Shown here one piece after another: positions 8,444 through 16,208 of a stretch of 27,773 nucleotides of DNA; position 1 is the first letter of the stretch; every line of letters starts with the position of its first letter. The notes beneath the pieces are model-generated. The model was not told where the DNA came from, searched no databases, and worked only from the letters and a program-made list of their open reading frames with translations. A program made the translations under genes and the position numbers. The stretch comes from Competibacteraceae bacterium UBA2792 (GTDB lineage: Bacteria; Pseudomonadota; Gammaproteobacteria; Competibacterales; Competibacteraceae): assembly GCA_002352125.1 (NCBI GenBank), contig DEHU01000067.1, forward strand, positions 1 through 27,773, written 5' to 3'.

Positions 8444-9026
8444 ACTGGAGCTCATCAGCGAATGGATCCGCCCCCGCACGCGCGTGTTGGATTTGGGTTG
8501 CGGAGACGGCGCGCTGCTGGCCTATTTGCGCGCGCATCGACAGGTCGGGGGTTACGGCCTGGAAATCGACACCGACAACATCGTCAAATGCATTCGGGCC
8601 GGCATCGATGTCATTCACGCCGACTTGGAGGCCGGATTGGCGGATTTTGGCGACAGCAGCTTCGATTACGTGATCATGACCCAAACCTTGCAGGCGGTGC
8701 GGCATACCGAGGCGCTGCTCGACGAGATGTTGCGGGTGGGTCGGCAGGGCATCGTGACTTTCCCCAACTTCGGCTTCTGGCGCTGCCGGGCGCAGATTGC
8801 CCTCCAGGGGTTCATGCCGGTGGTCAAAACCTTGCCTTATCAGTGGTACGATACGCCGAACGTCCACCTGTTCACCATCCGCGATTTCGAGGAACTGTGC
8901 CGACGCAAGCGAATCGATATTTTGCAGCGCACGGTGCTGGACCACGCCCATCGTCCCCGGCTAGGGCCTCGCTTATGGCCCAATCTGCTGGGCGAAATTG
9001 CCCTGTATCGGCTAGGCCGCGCCTGA
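8433..9026 (+). CDS. metW: Methionine biosynthesis protein MetW
   Basis: A 197-residue class I SAM-dependent methyltransferase-fold protein. The SAM-binding glycine motif is [15 protein letters not shown] near residues 18-32, followed by the acidic strand end GLEIDTDN. It lies directly behind metX with an 11-base overlap, the normal metX-metW pairing. MetW has been reported to be needed for MetX activity in Pseudomonas, forming a complex with it. No methylation substrate is known. After metW there are 65 bases without a recognisable terminator before gspG. Confidence 0.94.
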   Translation: MRPELELISEWIRPRTRVLDLGCGDGALLAYLRAHRQVGGYGLEIDTDNIVKCIRAGIDVIHADLEAGLADFGDSSFDYVIMTQTLQAVRHTEALLDEMLRVGRQGIVTFPNFGFWRCRAQIALQGFMPVVKTLPYQWYDTPNVHLFTIRDFEELCRRKRIDILQRTVLDHAHRPRLGPRLWPNLLGEIALYRLGRA

Positions 9027-9091
9027 ACGGTTTGTTTTCCGCGCCGCCGCTCTATTGCCTGCTATTTCGGCCTCGATTTTGGAGATTCGTG

Positions 9092-9559
9092 ATGCCTATT
9101 ATCCCGTTCGCTATCCACCGCCGGCGGCGGCGCAGCCATCTAGCCGGCCAGAGCGGTTTTACCCTGATCGAAGTCATGGTCGTAGTCGTGATTCTCAGCA
9201 TTCTGGCGGCCGTGGTGGTGCCGCGCATCATGGACAATCCCGACAAGGCCCGGGTGGTCAAGGCCAAGCAAGATATCCGGGTGATCAAGAATCAGTTGGA
9301 TCTATACCGGCTACACAATTTCCGCTATCCGACTACCGAGCAGGGCTTAGAGGCGCTGGTGCAAAAACCAGCCGATGCGTCGCATTGGCAAGAGGGCGGC
9401 TATCTGGACAAGTTGCCCAAAGATCCCTGGGGCAAAGCCTACCAATACCTCAGTCCTGGCCAGCATGGGGAAATCGATATTTATTCGTTGGGCGCCGACG
9501 GCCAGCCGGGCGGCGAAGGTGTCGATGCCGACATTGGCAACTGGAACCTAGACGACTAG
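9092..9559 (+). CDS. gspG: Type II secretion major pseudopilin GspG
   Basis: A 155-residue major pseudopilin of the type II secretion system, the main building block of the periplasmic pseudopilus that pushes exoproteins through the secretin. The prepilin peptidase site is G22|FTLIEVMVVVVIL with Glu at +5. The leader is longer than usual (22 residues) and very basic (HRRRRR). The C-terminal half carries family motifs YPTTEQGLEALVQKP, LPKDPWGKAYQY and IYSLGADGQPGGEG, including the calcium-site region. The start is the ATG at 9092 with GGAG seven bases upstream; the open frame continues back through metW but only as a shadow. It is the first gene of the gspG-N cluster. Confidence 0.95.
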   Translation: MPIIPFAIHRRRRRSHLAGQSGFTLIEVMVVVVILSILAAVVVPRIMDNPDKARVVKAKQDIRVIKNQLDLYRLHNFRYPTTEQGLEALVQKPADASHWQEGGYLDKLPKDPWGKAYQYLSPGQHGEIDIYSLGADGQPGGEGVDADIGNWNLDD

Positions 9560-9583
9560 GCCACCTCATATCGAAGCACCGAG

Positions 9584-10087
9584 ATGACCGCACCGGCGCG
9601 CGGTTTCACCCTGCTGGAAATCATGGTCGTGCTAGTGCTGATCGGGATTATGACCAGCTTCGCTCTGCTCTCGGCCGGCGGCGGACCCAAAGAGCGGCTG
9701 AATGAAGAAGCCCGGCGCCTGGCGGCGCTGGTGGAGTTGCATCAACAAGAAGCTATCCTGAGCGGAGAATTGCGCGGTATCCAGTTTTCTCGTACCGGCT
9801 ACGATATCTTGCGTCAGGACGAAAAAGGCGCGTGGCAATCGCCCGCTGCCGCCGATGCCCTGATCGGACATCGGCTGCCCGAAGGGATTGCGCTGGGGCT
9901 GTGGATCGAAGGCCGGCCAGCTCCCCTGAACAGCCGCAAGCCGCAAGTGCTGTTGCTAGCCAGCGGCGAAGCGACCGAGTTCGTCGCCGCGTTTGGCCTC
10001 GCTGACGAGCAGAGACCGAACGCGCCGCTGTACCGGGTCGCCGGGGATGCCTTGGGCCGATTGACGGTCAGCGAGGTGACGCGATGA
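9584..10087 (+). CDS. gspH: Type II secretion minor pseudopilin GspH
   Basis: A 167-residue minor pseudopilin. A short leader MTAPARG is followed by the cleavage and hydrophobic helix FTLLEIMVVLVLIGIM, with Glu at +5. The remainder shows the GspH-type pattern (EARRLAALVELHQQEAILSGELRGIQF) and a beta-rich C-terminal part. With GspI, J and K it forms the tip or initiation complex of the pseudopilus. The start ATG follows gspG by 24 bases, and the stop overlaps the gspI start by four bases. Confidence 0.9.
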   Translation: MTAPARGFTLLEIMVVLVLIGIMTSFALLSAGGGPKERLNEEARRLAALVELHQQEAILSGELRGIQFSRTGYDILRQDEKGAWQSPAAADALIGHRLPEGIALGLWIEGRPAPLNSRKPQVLLLASGEATEFVAAFGLADEQRPNAPLYRVAGDALGRLTVSEVTR

Positions 10088-10518
10088 GGGATCAAACCGG
10101 CTTCACCCTGCTGGAAGTGCTGGTCGCGCTGGCGGTGCTGGCCATTGCGATGGGCGCAATCACCGGTGCCGCGACCCAGAGCGTCAACAGCGTCGGCTAC
10201 TTGCGCGACCAGACTTTCGCCGGTTGGATGGCTCTCAACAAGGTCAACGAGCTGCTGTTGGATCCCAAACCCTGGCCGGATGCGGGCTCGCGCAAAGGCA
10301 GCGCCGATCTTGCCAACCGCACTTGGCGTTGGGAAGCGCAGTTCAAAAAGACCGACGATCCCGACCTGTCGCGTCTGGAAGTCGCGGTTCGGGCCTACGA
10401 GAATGGTCCGGTGTTGAGCGCGCTGGTGGCTTTCAAAAGCCGTCCACCTCCGGACGAATCGACCGAAGATCGGTCTCCCTCGGATCGAGCGCCCAAAAGC
10501 CAGCTTCGCTCGCCATGA
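10084..10518 (+). CDS. gspI: Type II secretion minor pseudopilin GspI
   Basis: A 144-residue minor pseudopilin. The leader MRDQTG precedes FTLLEVLVALAVLAIAMGAI, a classical class III signal with Glu at +5. Downstream, NSVGYLRDQTFAGWMALNKVNELLL and the tryptophan-rich strand RTWRWEAQFKKTDD match GspI. In known systems GspI binds GspJ and GspK to nucleate the pseudopilus. Its start lies inside the gspH stop, and its own stop overlaps the gspJ ATG, so coupled translation is likely. The C-terminal tail (PPPDESTEDRSPSDRAPK) is charged and probably disordered. Confidence 0.9.
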   Translation: MRDQTGFTLLEVLVALAVLAIAMGAITGAATQSVNSVGYLRDQTFAGWMALNKVNELLLDPKPWPDAGSRKGSADLANRTWRWEAQFKKTDDPDLSRLEVAVRAYENGPVLSALVAFKSRPPPDESTEDRSPSDRAPKSQLRSP

Positions 10519-11129
10519 ACGTCCGGGCTCGCGGCTTTACCCTGCTGGAACTGCTGGTTGCCCTCGCGGTATTCGCCATCATGTCCATCGCCGCCTATGG
10601 CGGTTTGCGCAACGTGCTATTCACCCGCGCCGCCGTAGAAGAACAAAATCGGCGGCTGGCGGCGGTACAACTGGCGGTTTATCGGCTGGAGCAAGATATC
10701 GAACAAGCCGTGCCGCGCGGTATCCGCGACGAGTACGGCGAACCCCAAGCCGCTTTGATCGGCGGGGAGCTCGCCAGTGACCGGCTGATCTTGACCCGCG
10801 CTGGCTGGGATAACCCGCTCGGCCAGCAGCGCGCCACCCTGCAACGAGTCGCTTACCGGCTGCGGGACGGCCGCCTGTGGCGGCTATACTGGGACGTGCT
10901 CGACCGGGGTGGTCCGAGCGAGCCACGCGAAATATTGTTGCTGGACCGGGTGCGCGAACTCCGGGTGCGTTTTCTGGACCAGGACGATTGGCGCAACGAT
11001 TGGCCGCCGCCTGCCAACGACGAAGCCAGCAAAAAAAACGATCTCGACATGCTGCCCCGCGCAGTGGAAATTGGCCTAACGCTAGAGGATTGGGGTGAAA
11101 TCGTTCGGTTGTTGCCTCTGCCCGGTTGA
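10515..11129 (+). CDS. gspJ: Type II secretion minor pseudopilin GspJ
   Basis: A 204-residue minor pseudopilin. The leader MNVRARG is followed by FTLLELLVALAVFAIMSIAAYGG (Glu at +5). Typical GspJ features are the DIEQAVPRGIRDEYG segment, LTRAGWDNPLGQQRATLQRVAYRL and RLYWDVLDR. The ATG at 10515 overlaps the gspI stop (ATGA); the same frame is open back to 10224 but that is a shadow of gspI. The 3' end overlaps the proposed gspK start by 35 bases. Confidence 0.92.
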   Translation: MNVRARGFTLLELLVALAVFAIMSIAAYGGLRNVLFTRAAVEEQNRRLAAVQLAVYRLEQDIEQAVPRGIRDEYGEPQAALIGGELASDRLILTRAGWDNPLGQQRATLQRVAYRLRDGRLWRLYWDVLDRGGPSEPREILLLDRVRELRVRFLDQDDWRNDWPPPANDEASKKNDLDMLPRAVEIGLTLEDWGEIVRLLPLPG

Positions 11130-12315
11130 TCGTGCCGATCTCGTTCCACGCCCGGCCACGCCGAAGATCGCGTTTTATCGTGCCGGCCGTTATCGCGCCG
11201 GTCGCGATCAGGCCGGCGTCGCCCTGATCACCGTATTGCTGATCGTGTTCCTCGCCAGCATCGCCGCGACCAGCCTAGCGGCCTTGCAGCAGATGGCGAT
11301 CCGCCGCAGCACGATACTCCAGCACCAGCAGCAGGCGCGGCTGTACGCGCTCGGAGCCGAACAGTGGGCGATGCTCGTTCTGGCGCGGGATCGCAAGCAA
11401 AACGAAACCGATCATCCCGGCGAAACATGGGCCAATTTGCCGCCGGCGCTGCCGGTCGAAGGCGGTACGCTATCGGCCAGCCTGCGCGATTTGCAAGGGC
11501 GCTTCAATCTCAACAGCCTGTGGCAGCCGGCATCCTCGACTGCTGGCGCGCCCGCTTCGGGCGGCGCGGATCGAAAAAACGAATCCGAGAAGAGCGGGGA
11601 ACAGGCGGAAGACGAGGAAGACCAAGAGCGGGCAGAAAAAAATACCGATCAATCCGGCTTGTCGCCGGGCGCGTCCAAACCGGCCGACGCCACCGATACC
11701 GAGGGCGCCAGCGGATCGCGAAAAGCCCGCTTGAACGAGCCGCAATTCCAGGTTCTACAACGGTTGTTGACCAGCCTCGAACTGAAACCCGAACTGGCAC
11801 AGGCTATCGTCGATTGGCTCGATCCCGATCAGGACCCGCTCTTTCCCGACGGCGCCGAAGACAGCGATTACAACGTTCAAACCCCGCCTTATCTGGCCGC
11901 TAATCGTCCCCTGATCAGCGTGTCGGAATTGCGGCTGATCAAGGGCGTCGACCAGGAGGTCTACGACAAGCTGGTGCCGTTGGTTTGCGCCCTATCCCCC
12001 GATACGCCGCTGAACGTCAACACGGCACCCGCAATAGTGTTGGCAGCCCTGGGCGAGAGGCAAGATCCGAAAGACATGGAGCGTTTGCTCGAAGATCGGC
12101 CCGACGATGGTTACAAAAACGTGGACGATTTTTTAAGCGCGGCACATCTGACCGTGAACGCGCAACTGAAAGCCCAGCTTAGCGTTAGCAGCCAGCATTT
12201 TTTGTTGCGGGCTGAAGCGCGGGTGGGCGACGGGCGCGCGATGTTATACAGTATTTTATATCGCGACAAAAACGGTGTCCGCGTTCTGCAACGCAGTTTC
12301 GGCAACCAGGATTGA
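11095..12315 (+). CDS. gspK: Type II secretion minor pseudopilin GspK
   Basis: A 406-residue large minor pseudopilin that caps the pseudopilus. The cleavage site is G41|VALITVLLIVFLASI. Position +5 is Thr instead of Glu, the known GspK exception. The only start codon ahead of the signal is GTG at 11095, with AGAGG shortly upstream; it gives a long 41-residue leader and a 35-base overlap with gspJ. A highly charged, Ser/Glu/Lys-rich segment (about residues 144-210) interrupts the alpha-helical domain before LNEPQFQVLQRLL. Motifs IVDWLDPDQDPLFPDGAED, ISVSELRLIKGVDQEVYDKL and LNVNTAPAIVLAAL are typical of GspK. Confidence 0.92.
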   Translation: MKSFGCCLCPVDRADLVPRPATPKIAFYRAGRYRAGRDQAGVALITVLLIVFLASIAATSLAALQQMAIRRSTILQHQQQARLYALGAEQWAMLVLARDRKQNETDHPGETWANLPPALPVEGGTLSASLRDLQGRFNLNSLWQPASSTAGAPASGGADRKNESEKSGEQAEDEEDQERAEKNTDQSGLSPGASKPADATDTEGASGSRKARLNEPQFQVLQRLLTSLELKPELAQAIVDWLDPDQDPLFPDGAEDSDYNVQTPPYLAANRPLISVSELRLIKGVDQEVYDKLVPLVCALSPDTPLNVNTAPAIVLAALGERQDPKDMERLLEDRPDDGYKNVDDFLSAAHLTVNAQLKAQLSVSSQHFLLRAEARVGDGRAMLYSILYRDKNGVRVLQRSFGNQD

Positions 12316-12322
12316 GACGACC

Positions 12323-13528
12323 TTGCCCGCCCAGCTCGTATTTTTTCGATTGCTCGCCTTCCCCGATCAAGCCGAATGGCTTTTGCATCCGGGCGGCAGC
12401 GTTCAGCGTGGATCTTTGGCCGAGCTGGCCGCGCAGGCTGGCGGTGCACGGCAAATTCTGATCGCCCCGGGCGAAACGTCTATTTTGCACCCGATCGCCG
12501 TGCCCGGCCGCAAACGATCGGCGTGGGCGCGCGCCGTGCCTTATGCTCTGGAAGATCAGGTGATCGAAGAGATCGAGTCCCTGCATTTCGCGTTGGGCAG
12601 CGTGCCGGACGGTGGTTGGTTGCCCGTGGCGGTGGTCGGTCACGCTGCCTTGCGCGCTTGGATGGGAGCGTGTGACCAAGCCGGCCTGGCTCCGGCCGCC
12701 GTCGTGCCGGAGCCGCTGCTGCTACCTTGGCAGGATGGCGATTGGAGCATAGTGCTGGAAGAGCGGCGAGCGGTGGTGCGCATCGGCCGCCAGGAAGGTT
12801 TTGCGACGGAGCGCGATGCGCTGGGGTTGCTGTTGAGCCAAACATTGGTCGAGGCCGGCGACGCCAAACCGCGCCGACTCCGGATCTGGGGAAGCGCCGC
12901 TGCGGAGTTTGCCGAACCCGCCATCGCCGAAATCGAACGCGTTGTCGAAGCCGACCCGATCGAACCGCTCCAACTGTTTGCGGCGACTTACCAGCCGGGT
13001 ACCGTTCTCAACTTGCTGCAAGGGTCCTACAGCCGGCAGGCCCAGTGGGGCCGCTGGCTGCGGCCTTGGCGAGTCACGGCGGCGTTGGCGGGGTTGTGGC
13101 TGCTGGTTCAGGGTTGCGCGCAAGTTTACGAAAATTGGCGGTTGCGGCAGGAATTGGTATCGCTAGGAGCCCAGATGGAGCGGGTTTACAGAGAGGCTGT
13201 GCCTGGCGCGACCCGCATCGTGAATCCCAAGGTGCAACTGGAGGCCCGCCTGAAGGAATTGCGTTCGAGCGGTACCGGCAGCGGCGCTTTTCTCGAATTG
13301 CTGCACCGAGGCGGACAACCGCTCGTCAATTTTCCGGATGTCGTCCTGCGCGGTTTTAGCTATCGCGACGGGCAATTGGATCTGTCCTTGCAGGGCGGTG
13401 ATCCGGCCGTGCTCGACCAGCTTCGGCAACAGTTTAACCAGCAGCCGGGCTTGCAGACCGAGATACGTACTACCCAACGAGAAGGACAACTGGAAAGCAA
13501 GATTACTTTAAAGAAGGCGGCATCATGA
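12323..13528 (+). CDS. gspL: Type II secretion inner-membrane protein GspL
   Basis: A 401-residue bitopic inner-membrane protein that links the cytoplasmic ATPase GspE to the pseudopilus machinery. The N-terminal cytoplasmic part has an actin-like fold (ILIAPGETSILHPIAVPGRKRSAWARAVPYALEDQVIEE in part). The family motif LNLLQGSY is at about 229-236, the membrane helix at about 251-268, and a periplasmic coiled segment follows. The start is uncertain: a TTG at 12323 just after the gspK stop gives a natural N-terminus (LPAQLVFFRL), while a GTG at 12275 inside gspK would add 16 residues. The stop overlaps gspM. Confidence 0.88.
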   Translation: MPAQLVFFRLLAFPDQAEWLLHPGGSVQRGSLAELAAQAGGARQILIAPGETSILHPIAVPGRKRSAWARAVPYALEDQVIEEIESLHFALGSVPDGGWLPVAVVGHAALRAWMGACDQAGLAPAAVVPEPLLLPWQDGDWSIVLEERRAVVRIGRQEGFATERDALGLLLSQTLVEAGDAKPRRLRIWGSAAAEFAEPAIAEIERVVEADPIEPLQLFAATYQPGTVLNLLQGSYSRQAQWGRWLRPWRVTAALAGLWLLVQGCAQVYENWRLRQELVSLGAQMERVYREAVPGATRIVNPKVQLEARLKELRSSGTGSGAFLELLHRGGQPLVNFPDVVLRGFSYRDGQLDLSLQGGDPAVLDQLRQQFNQQPGLQTEIRTTQREGQLESKITLKKAAS

Positions 13529-14019
13529 AGGCTTGGTGGGAAACCCTGAGCGCCCGCGAACGCGGCTTGGTCGCGAGCGGGGCAGTGTTGACCTTGGCGC
13601 TGCTGTTGTACGCGCTGGTGTGGGAGCCGTTCCAGAGCAGCGGACGCCGGCTCCGGCAAAGCGTGGCCGAGCAGCGTGCCGAACTGGTCTGGATGCGGCA
13701 GGCAGCCCAGGAGATCAAGCGATTGGGTGGTGCCGGAACCGCGAAACCCACAGCCGAAGACCGTTCTTTGCTGACCCTGGTGGATCAAACTGCGCGGGCG
13801 GCGGGTTTGGGGACGGCGCTGAAACGGGTCGCTCCCCAAGGCGAAGATAAACTGAGCGTCCAATTGGATTCGGTCGAGTTCGACAAGCTCCTCCCCTGGC
13901 TGGGTACGCTGGAACGCGACCACCGCATCGCCATCGTGAGCTTGAGCGTGGATCGCATCGATGGCGCTGGCTTGGTAAACGCCCGCATCATCCTGAGCAG
14001 CCCGGTCGGCCGCCTATGA
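13525..14019 (+). CDS. gspM: Type II secretion protein GspM
   Basis: A 164-residue inner-membrane protein with a short cytoplasmic N-terminus (MKAWWETLSARERG), one membrane helix at about 15-33 and a periplasmic ferredoxin-like domain. GspM binds and stabilises GspL in the assembly platform. The opening W-x-x-L-x-x-R-E-R pattern is typical of the family. The start overlaps the gspL stop (ATGA) and the stop overlaps the gspN start. Confidence 0.9.
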   Translation: MKAWWETLSARERGLVASGAVLTLALLLYALVWEPFQSSGRRLRQSVAEQRAELVWMRQAAQEIKRLGGAGTAKPTAEDRSLLTLVDQTARAAGLGTALKRVAPQGEDKLSVQLDSVEFDKLLPWLGTLERDHRIAIVSLSVDRIDGAGLVNARIILSSPVGRL

Positions 14020-14771
14020 AACGCGCCCTGGGTTACGGTTTGCTGGGATTGGCGGCGTTCCTGCTGTTCCTGCTATTACGGGTGCCGGCCAATCTGGTGA
14101 CAGGTCAGGTCGGCACGCGGTTGTCCGATTTTAGCGTGCAAGACGTCGAGGGTACGGCGACCGAAGGAACCATGTTGGGAGCGCGCTGGCGCGGTGCCCG
14201 GATCGAGCGGCTAACTTGGCGCTGGCGCCCGCTGGCGCTGTTGCTGGGACGGTTGGAGTTCAATTTGAGCGCCGACGATCCGGAGATTAAATTGATCGGA
14301 AACGCCGCGATGGGCTTGGGTCGGCAAGTGCATTTTCGGGATCTGGCCGGCCGCCTGCCGCTGTCTAGGCTCGGCAACTTGGCTGGAAATTTGCCGCTGC
14401 AAGGAACGGTGGAGTTTGCTTTGCCGGAACTCGATCTGGGCGCCACCGGCCGGCCGTTGGCGGCACGCGGAACCGTTCGCTTGCTGAACCTGCGCACCGC
14501 GTTGAATCCGCCCACCAGCATCGGCGATTTCGTGGTCCAGCTCGATTCGACGAGCACGGAAGGCGTTCGAGGCAAGATCAAAGACAACAACGGACCCTTG
14601 GTCCTGGACGGGACATTAGGTTTGTTACCGGATGGCCGCTACCGTTTCGACGGTCAAGCTGCCGTCCGCGATGCCGCCAACCAATCTTTGCGTCAGGCGA
14701 TGAGCCTGTTAGGGCCACCGGGCAGTGATGGCCGCTGGACGTTGAATTTTTCGGGTGCGCTGGCTCCTTGA
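14016..14771 (+). CDS. gspN: Type II secretion protein GspN
   Basis: A 251-residue protein with one N-terminal membrane helix (GLLGLAAFLLFLLLRVPANLV) and a periplasmic beta-rich domain, consistent with GspN. Recognisable parts are GTATEGTMLGARWRGARIERLTW in two blocks and a C-terminal GRWTLNFSGAL. GspN is present in only some type II systems, and its precise role is unclear; in Klebsiella it is dispensable. It is the last gene of the gspG-N run, overlapping gspM by four bases. Confidence 0.87.
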   Translation: MKRALGYGLLGLAAFLLFLLLRVPANLVTGQVGTRLSDFSVQDVEGTATEGTMLGARWRGARIERLTWRWRPLALLLGRLEFNLSADDPEIKLIGNAAMGLGRQVHFRDLAGRLPLSRLGNLAGNLPLQGTVEFALPELDLGATGRPLAARGTVRLLNLRTALNPPTSIGDFVVQLDSTSTEGVRGKIKDNNGPLVLDGTLGLLPDGRYRFDGQAAVRDAANQSLRQAMSLLGPPGSDGRWTLNFSGALAP

Positions 14772-14853
14772 AAAGGCCCGATTTACGAGCAACGATTTTT
14801 TACCATTACGATTTCCAACCGATCCCGACGAGACCACCGAGGAGCAACCATCG

Positions 14854-16086
14854 ATGCGATCCAAAACGCGCGGATTCTTGACCCTTTTGGCGATGCTCGT
14901 GTTAGCCGCCTGCGCCACCGAACCGGCACCGCCGACTGTCAAACTTCCGGCTTTTACAGCATCCTCCGATGCGGCGTTTCCGGCGCCGCCGGAGATCCAG
15001 CCACAAGTGAAGTTCTGGCAGAACGTTTACGCGGGCTGGGGACGCCATCAAGTCGCGCTGCACGATGACCGTTACCTGGACATCGTCTATGGCGTCCTCG
15101 CTCTGCCCGGCTCGGTGGGCGAAAGCCAAACCGCCGATCAAAAGGATTTCGTCAAAGGACACATGGAAACCCTGAAAGGCCTTTTGAGTCAGGTGGAATA
15201 CAAGACCGCCGCCAACGCTCCGCTGACGCCCGCCGAGCAAGCGTTGGCGAACCACATCAAAGCCAGCAGCGGCGGTCCCGGCGCCCTGATTGGCGCCAGT
15301 GATCGGTTGCGCAGTCAGCGCGGCATGCGCGAGCGTTTCAAGCGCGGCCTTGAAATCAGCGGCCGTTACGATATGACCTTTCGTGGCGTGTTCCGCGAGG
15401 CGGGCCTGCCCGAGGATCTGGCTTATTTACCCCACGTCGAATCGTCCTTTCAGAACCATGCGGCTTCTTCGGTTGGGGCAGTGGGTATGTGGCAGTTCAT
15501 GCCCGATACCGCACGACACTTCGGTATGCTGAATGCGGCGGTGGACGAGCGGCGCGATCCGGTGGCCTCGGCGCAAGGTGCGGCCAGTTACCTGCGCAAC
15601 GCATACAATAGTCTCGGAACGTGGCCGCTGGCGCTGACCTCCTACAATCATGGAGTCGGGGGCATGAAACGCGCCCGGGAAGCTTTTGGAACGGATTTCG
15701 CCGCTATCGTACGGAGTTACTCGGGGTCCAGCTTTGGTTTCGCGTCGCGGAATTTTTACGCCGAATTTTTGGCGGCTCGCGATATCGCTCGCAATCCGCA
15801 GCGATTTTTCCCGGAAGGCGTCAACTACGAGCCGCCTTTGAATTTGGACCGAGTACGGCTCCGGCAAACGGTGTCCGTTCCCGCTTTAGCGAGCTATTAC
15901 GAAGTCGATCGGTGGGAGCTGAACGGCCTGAACAAGTCTTGGAATTCTGCGGCCCAAGAAGGCCGGATTTCGCTACCCACCGGTACCATGGTGTGGTTGC
16001 CGGCCGGAACGATTGCCCGCCTCGTGCAGCGGGGCGCCGCCGACCAGGCACTCGCTTTGGCCGAGGCGGTGACCACCGTCCGATAG
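14854..16086 (+). CDS. Lipoprotein lytic transglycosylase (MltD-like)
   Basis: A 410-residue predicted outer-membrane lipoprotein. The signal peptide ends in the lipobox LAAC with Cys20. The SLT (family 1) domain starts near 175. The catalytic glutamate is Glu196 in YLPHVESSFQ, followed by SSVGAVGMWQFMPDTARHFGM and the ALTSYNHG block. It cleaves peptidoglycan glycan strands to 1,6-anhydro ends. The C-terminal region (VSVPALASYYEVDRWELNGLN in part) resembles a worn LysM repeat, so it is shorter than classical MltD with several LysM units. The start at 14854 is supported by GGAG ten bases upstream and by the clean signal; the open frame from 14755 adds residues that overlap gspN. The 3' end is duplicated (see 16055-16124). 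Confidence 0.9.
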   Translation: MRSKTRGFLTLLAMLVLAACATEPAPPTVKLPAFTASSDAAFPAPPEIQPQVKFWQNVYAGWGRHQVALHDDRYLDIVYGVLALPGSVGESQTADQKDFVKGHMETLKGLLSQVEYKTAANAPLTPAEQALANHIKASSGGPGALIGASDRLRSQRGMRERFKRGLEISGRYDMTFRGVFREAGLPEDLAYLPHVESSFQNHAASSVGAVGMWQFMPDTARHFGMLNAAVDERRDPVASAQGAASYLRNAYNSLGTWPLALTSYNHGVGGMKRAREAFGTDFAAIVRSYSGSSFGFASRNFYAEFLAARDIARNPQRFFPEGVNYEPPLNLDRVRLRQTVSVPALASYYEVDRWELNGLNKSWNSAAQEGRISLPTGTMVWLPAGTIARLVQRGAADQALALAEAVTTVR

Positions 16087-16124
16087 AACCTTTGGCCGAG
16101 GCGGTGACCGCCATCCGGTGGAAC
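16055..16124 (+). repeat. 35-bp imperfect tandem duplication at a stop codon
   Basis: Two adjacent 35-base units (16055-16089 and 16090-16124) agree at 31 of 35 positions; all four differences are A/G transitions. The first copy contains the TAG stop of the transglycosylase gene. The second copy has lost that stop and lies in another frame, because 35 is not a multiple of three. Confidence 0.85.
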
Positions 16125-16155
16125 GCCGACCGGCAAACGCGGTTTTTGCACCCGT

Positions 16156-16182
16156 AAAAAAACCCCTCCTTTTGGGAGGGGT
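16156..16182 (-). terminator. Rho-independent terminator of the fimV-like gene
   Basis: A hairpin with 8-bp stem ACCCCTCC/GGAGGGGT (16162-16169 and 16175-16182) and a five-base loop. Read on the minus strand it is followed by seven T residues (16162 down to 16156), so it terminates the minus-strand gene ending at 16209. There is no T-tract on the plus side, so it is not a clear terminator for the transglycosylase gene. Confidence 0.88.
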
Positions 16183-16208
16183 CGAGCGAAAAGCGTAGCC
16201 TTCTTTCT

